The notes beneath the pieces are model-generated. The model had not been told where the DNA came from. It saw only the letters and a list, made by a program, of their open reading frames with translations, and ran no database searches. A DNA stretch of 21,390 bases from Rickettsiaceae bacterium 4572_127 (GTDB lineage: Bacteria; Pseudomonadota; Alphaproteobacteria; Rs-D84; NBLK01), in NCBI GenBank assembly GCA_002084505.1, contig NBLK01000004.1, forward strand, positions 1-21,390, given 5' to 3'. Position 1 is the stretch's first letter; each line of letters starts with the position of its first letter. Shown one piece after another: positions 21,298 through 21,390 of this stretch. Position numbers and translations under genes: made by a program.

Positions 21298-21390
21298 TCA
21301 CATCCTAAATGCGACAAATTGGTCACAATTCATCATAGCCTCTTCTGGCGTTTTATAGTCTAACACTTTTCTCGGTCTTTTGTTAAGGTT
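21298..21390 (-). mobile_element. IS30-family transposase, C-terminal fragment (continues beyond the window)
   Basis: Thirty codons and a TGA are visible at the right edge, reading NLNKRPRKVLDYKTPEEAMM and then NCDQFVAFRM. This is the C-terminal signature of IS30 transposases (LNNRPRKxLGxKTPxEVF ... VALRx), which use a DDE triad upstream of this point (outside the window). The gene enters from the right, so the left end of the IS should lie just left of the stop, within ~21220-21297. Whether the element is complete cannot be told. Confidence 0.85.

Overview
The window is AT-rich bacterial chromosome, most likely from a Gram-negative proteobacterium and probably an alphaproteobacterium. This rests on a periplasmic MltB-type transglycosylase with a signal peptide, a CvpA protein with a long polar C-terminal tail, a Kef-type antiporter with a TrkA-N domain, CTTGA-type -35 boxes, and several families of GC-rich intergenic palindromes. 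The assignment comes from gene content only.

Layout. 1-2595 (+): the end of a membrane protein, a ParB/Srx-like protein, a HigA-type antitoxin without HigB, and an MltB-like lytic transglycosylase, all tightly spaced. 2596-2804: inverted pair of GC-rich repeats. 2805-7273 (-): lepA, then 9 bp on an Eco47II-like type II restriction endonuclease, a C5-cytosine methyltransferase with its own HTH and apparent promoter, and a YgjP-like metallopeptidase joined through a TAATG stop/start overlap. 7374-7823: a small ArsR-like HTH gene bracketed by two identical 36-bp palindromes. 7886-12487: a surface-polysaccharide island with four glycosyltransferase-type genes and an FkbM methyltransferase broken by an in-frame TAA. 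12488-13113: about 600 bp of stacked repeats. 13114-18014: cvpA (-), Kef-type antiporter (+), a HEXXH protein (-) and murD (+). 18054-19617: a MORN/YwqK-like repeat protein (-) diverging from a four-helix membrane protein (+). 19618-21297: dense repeats, a PapD-like chaperone gene lacking its signal-peptide region, and unassigned AT-rich DNA. 21298-21390: C-terminus of an IS30-family transposase (-).

How the parts relate. Housekeeping genes (lepA, murD, cvpA, antiporter) alternate with accessory cargo: restriction-modification, orphan antitoxin, glycosylation genes, IS and repeats. The most notable signals are: (a) the divergent promoter region in front of murD and the HEXXH gene is duplicated in front of the MORN-like/membrane protein pair; (b) several first-in-operon genes have a -10 box 6-7 nt before an ATG with no Shine-Dalgarno, which suggests leaderless mRNAs; (c) a palindrome pair flanks the HTH gene, one copy sitting on its transcription start; (d) a ParB-like gene occupies the place where HigB would be expected; (e) several genes show recent damage (nonsense codon, tandem duplication, lost signal peptide). 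No tRNA, rRNA or CRISPR array was seen.
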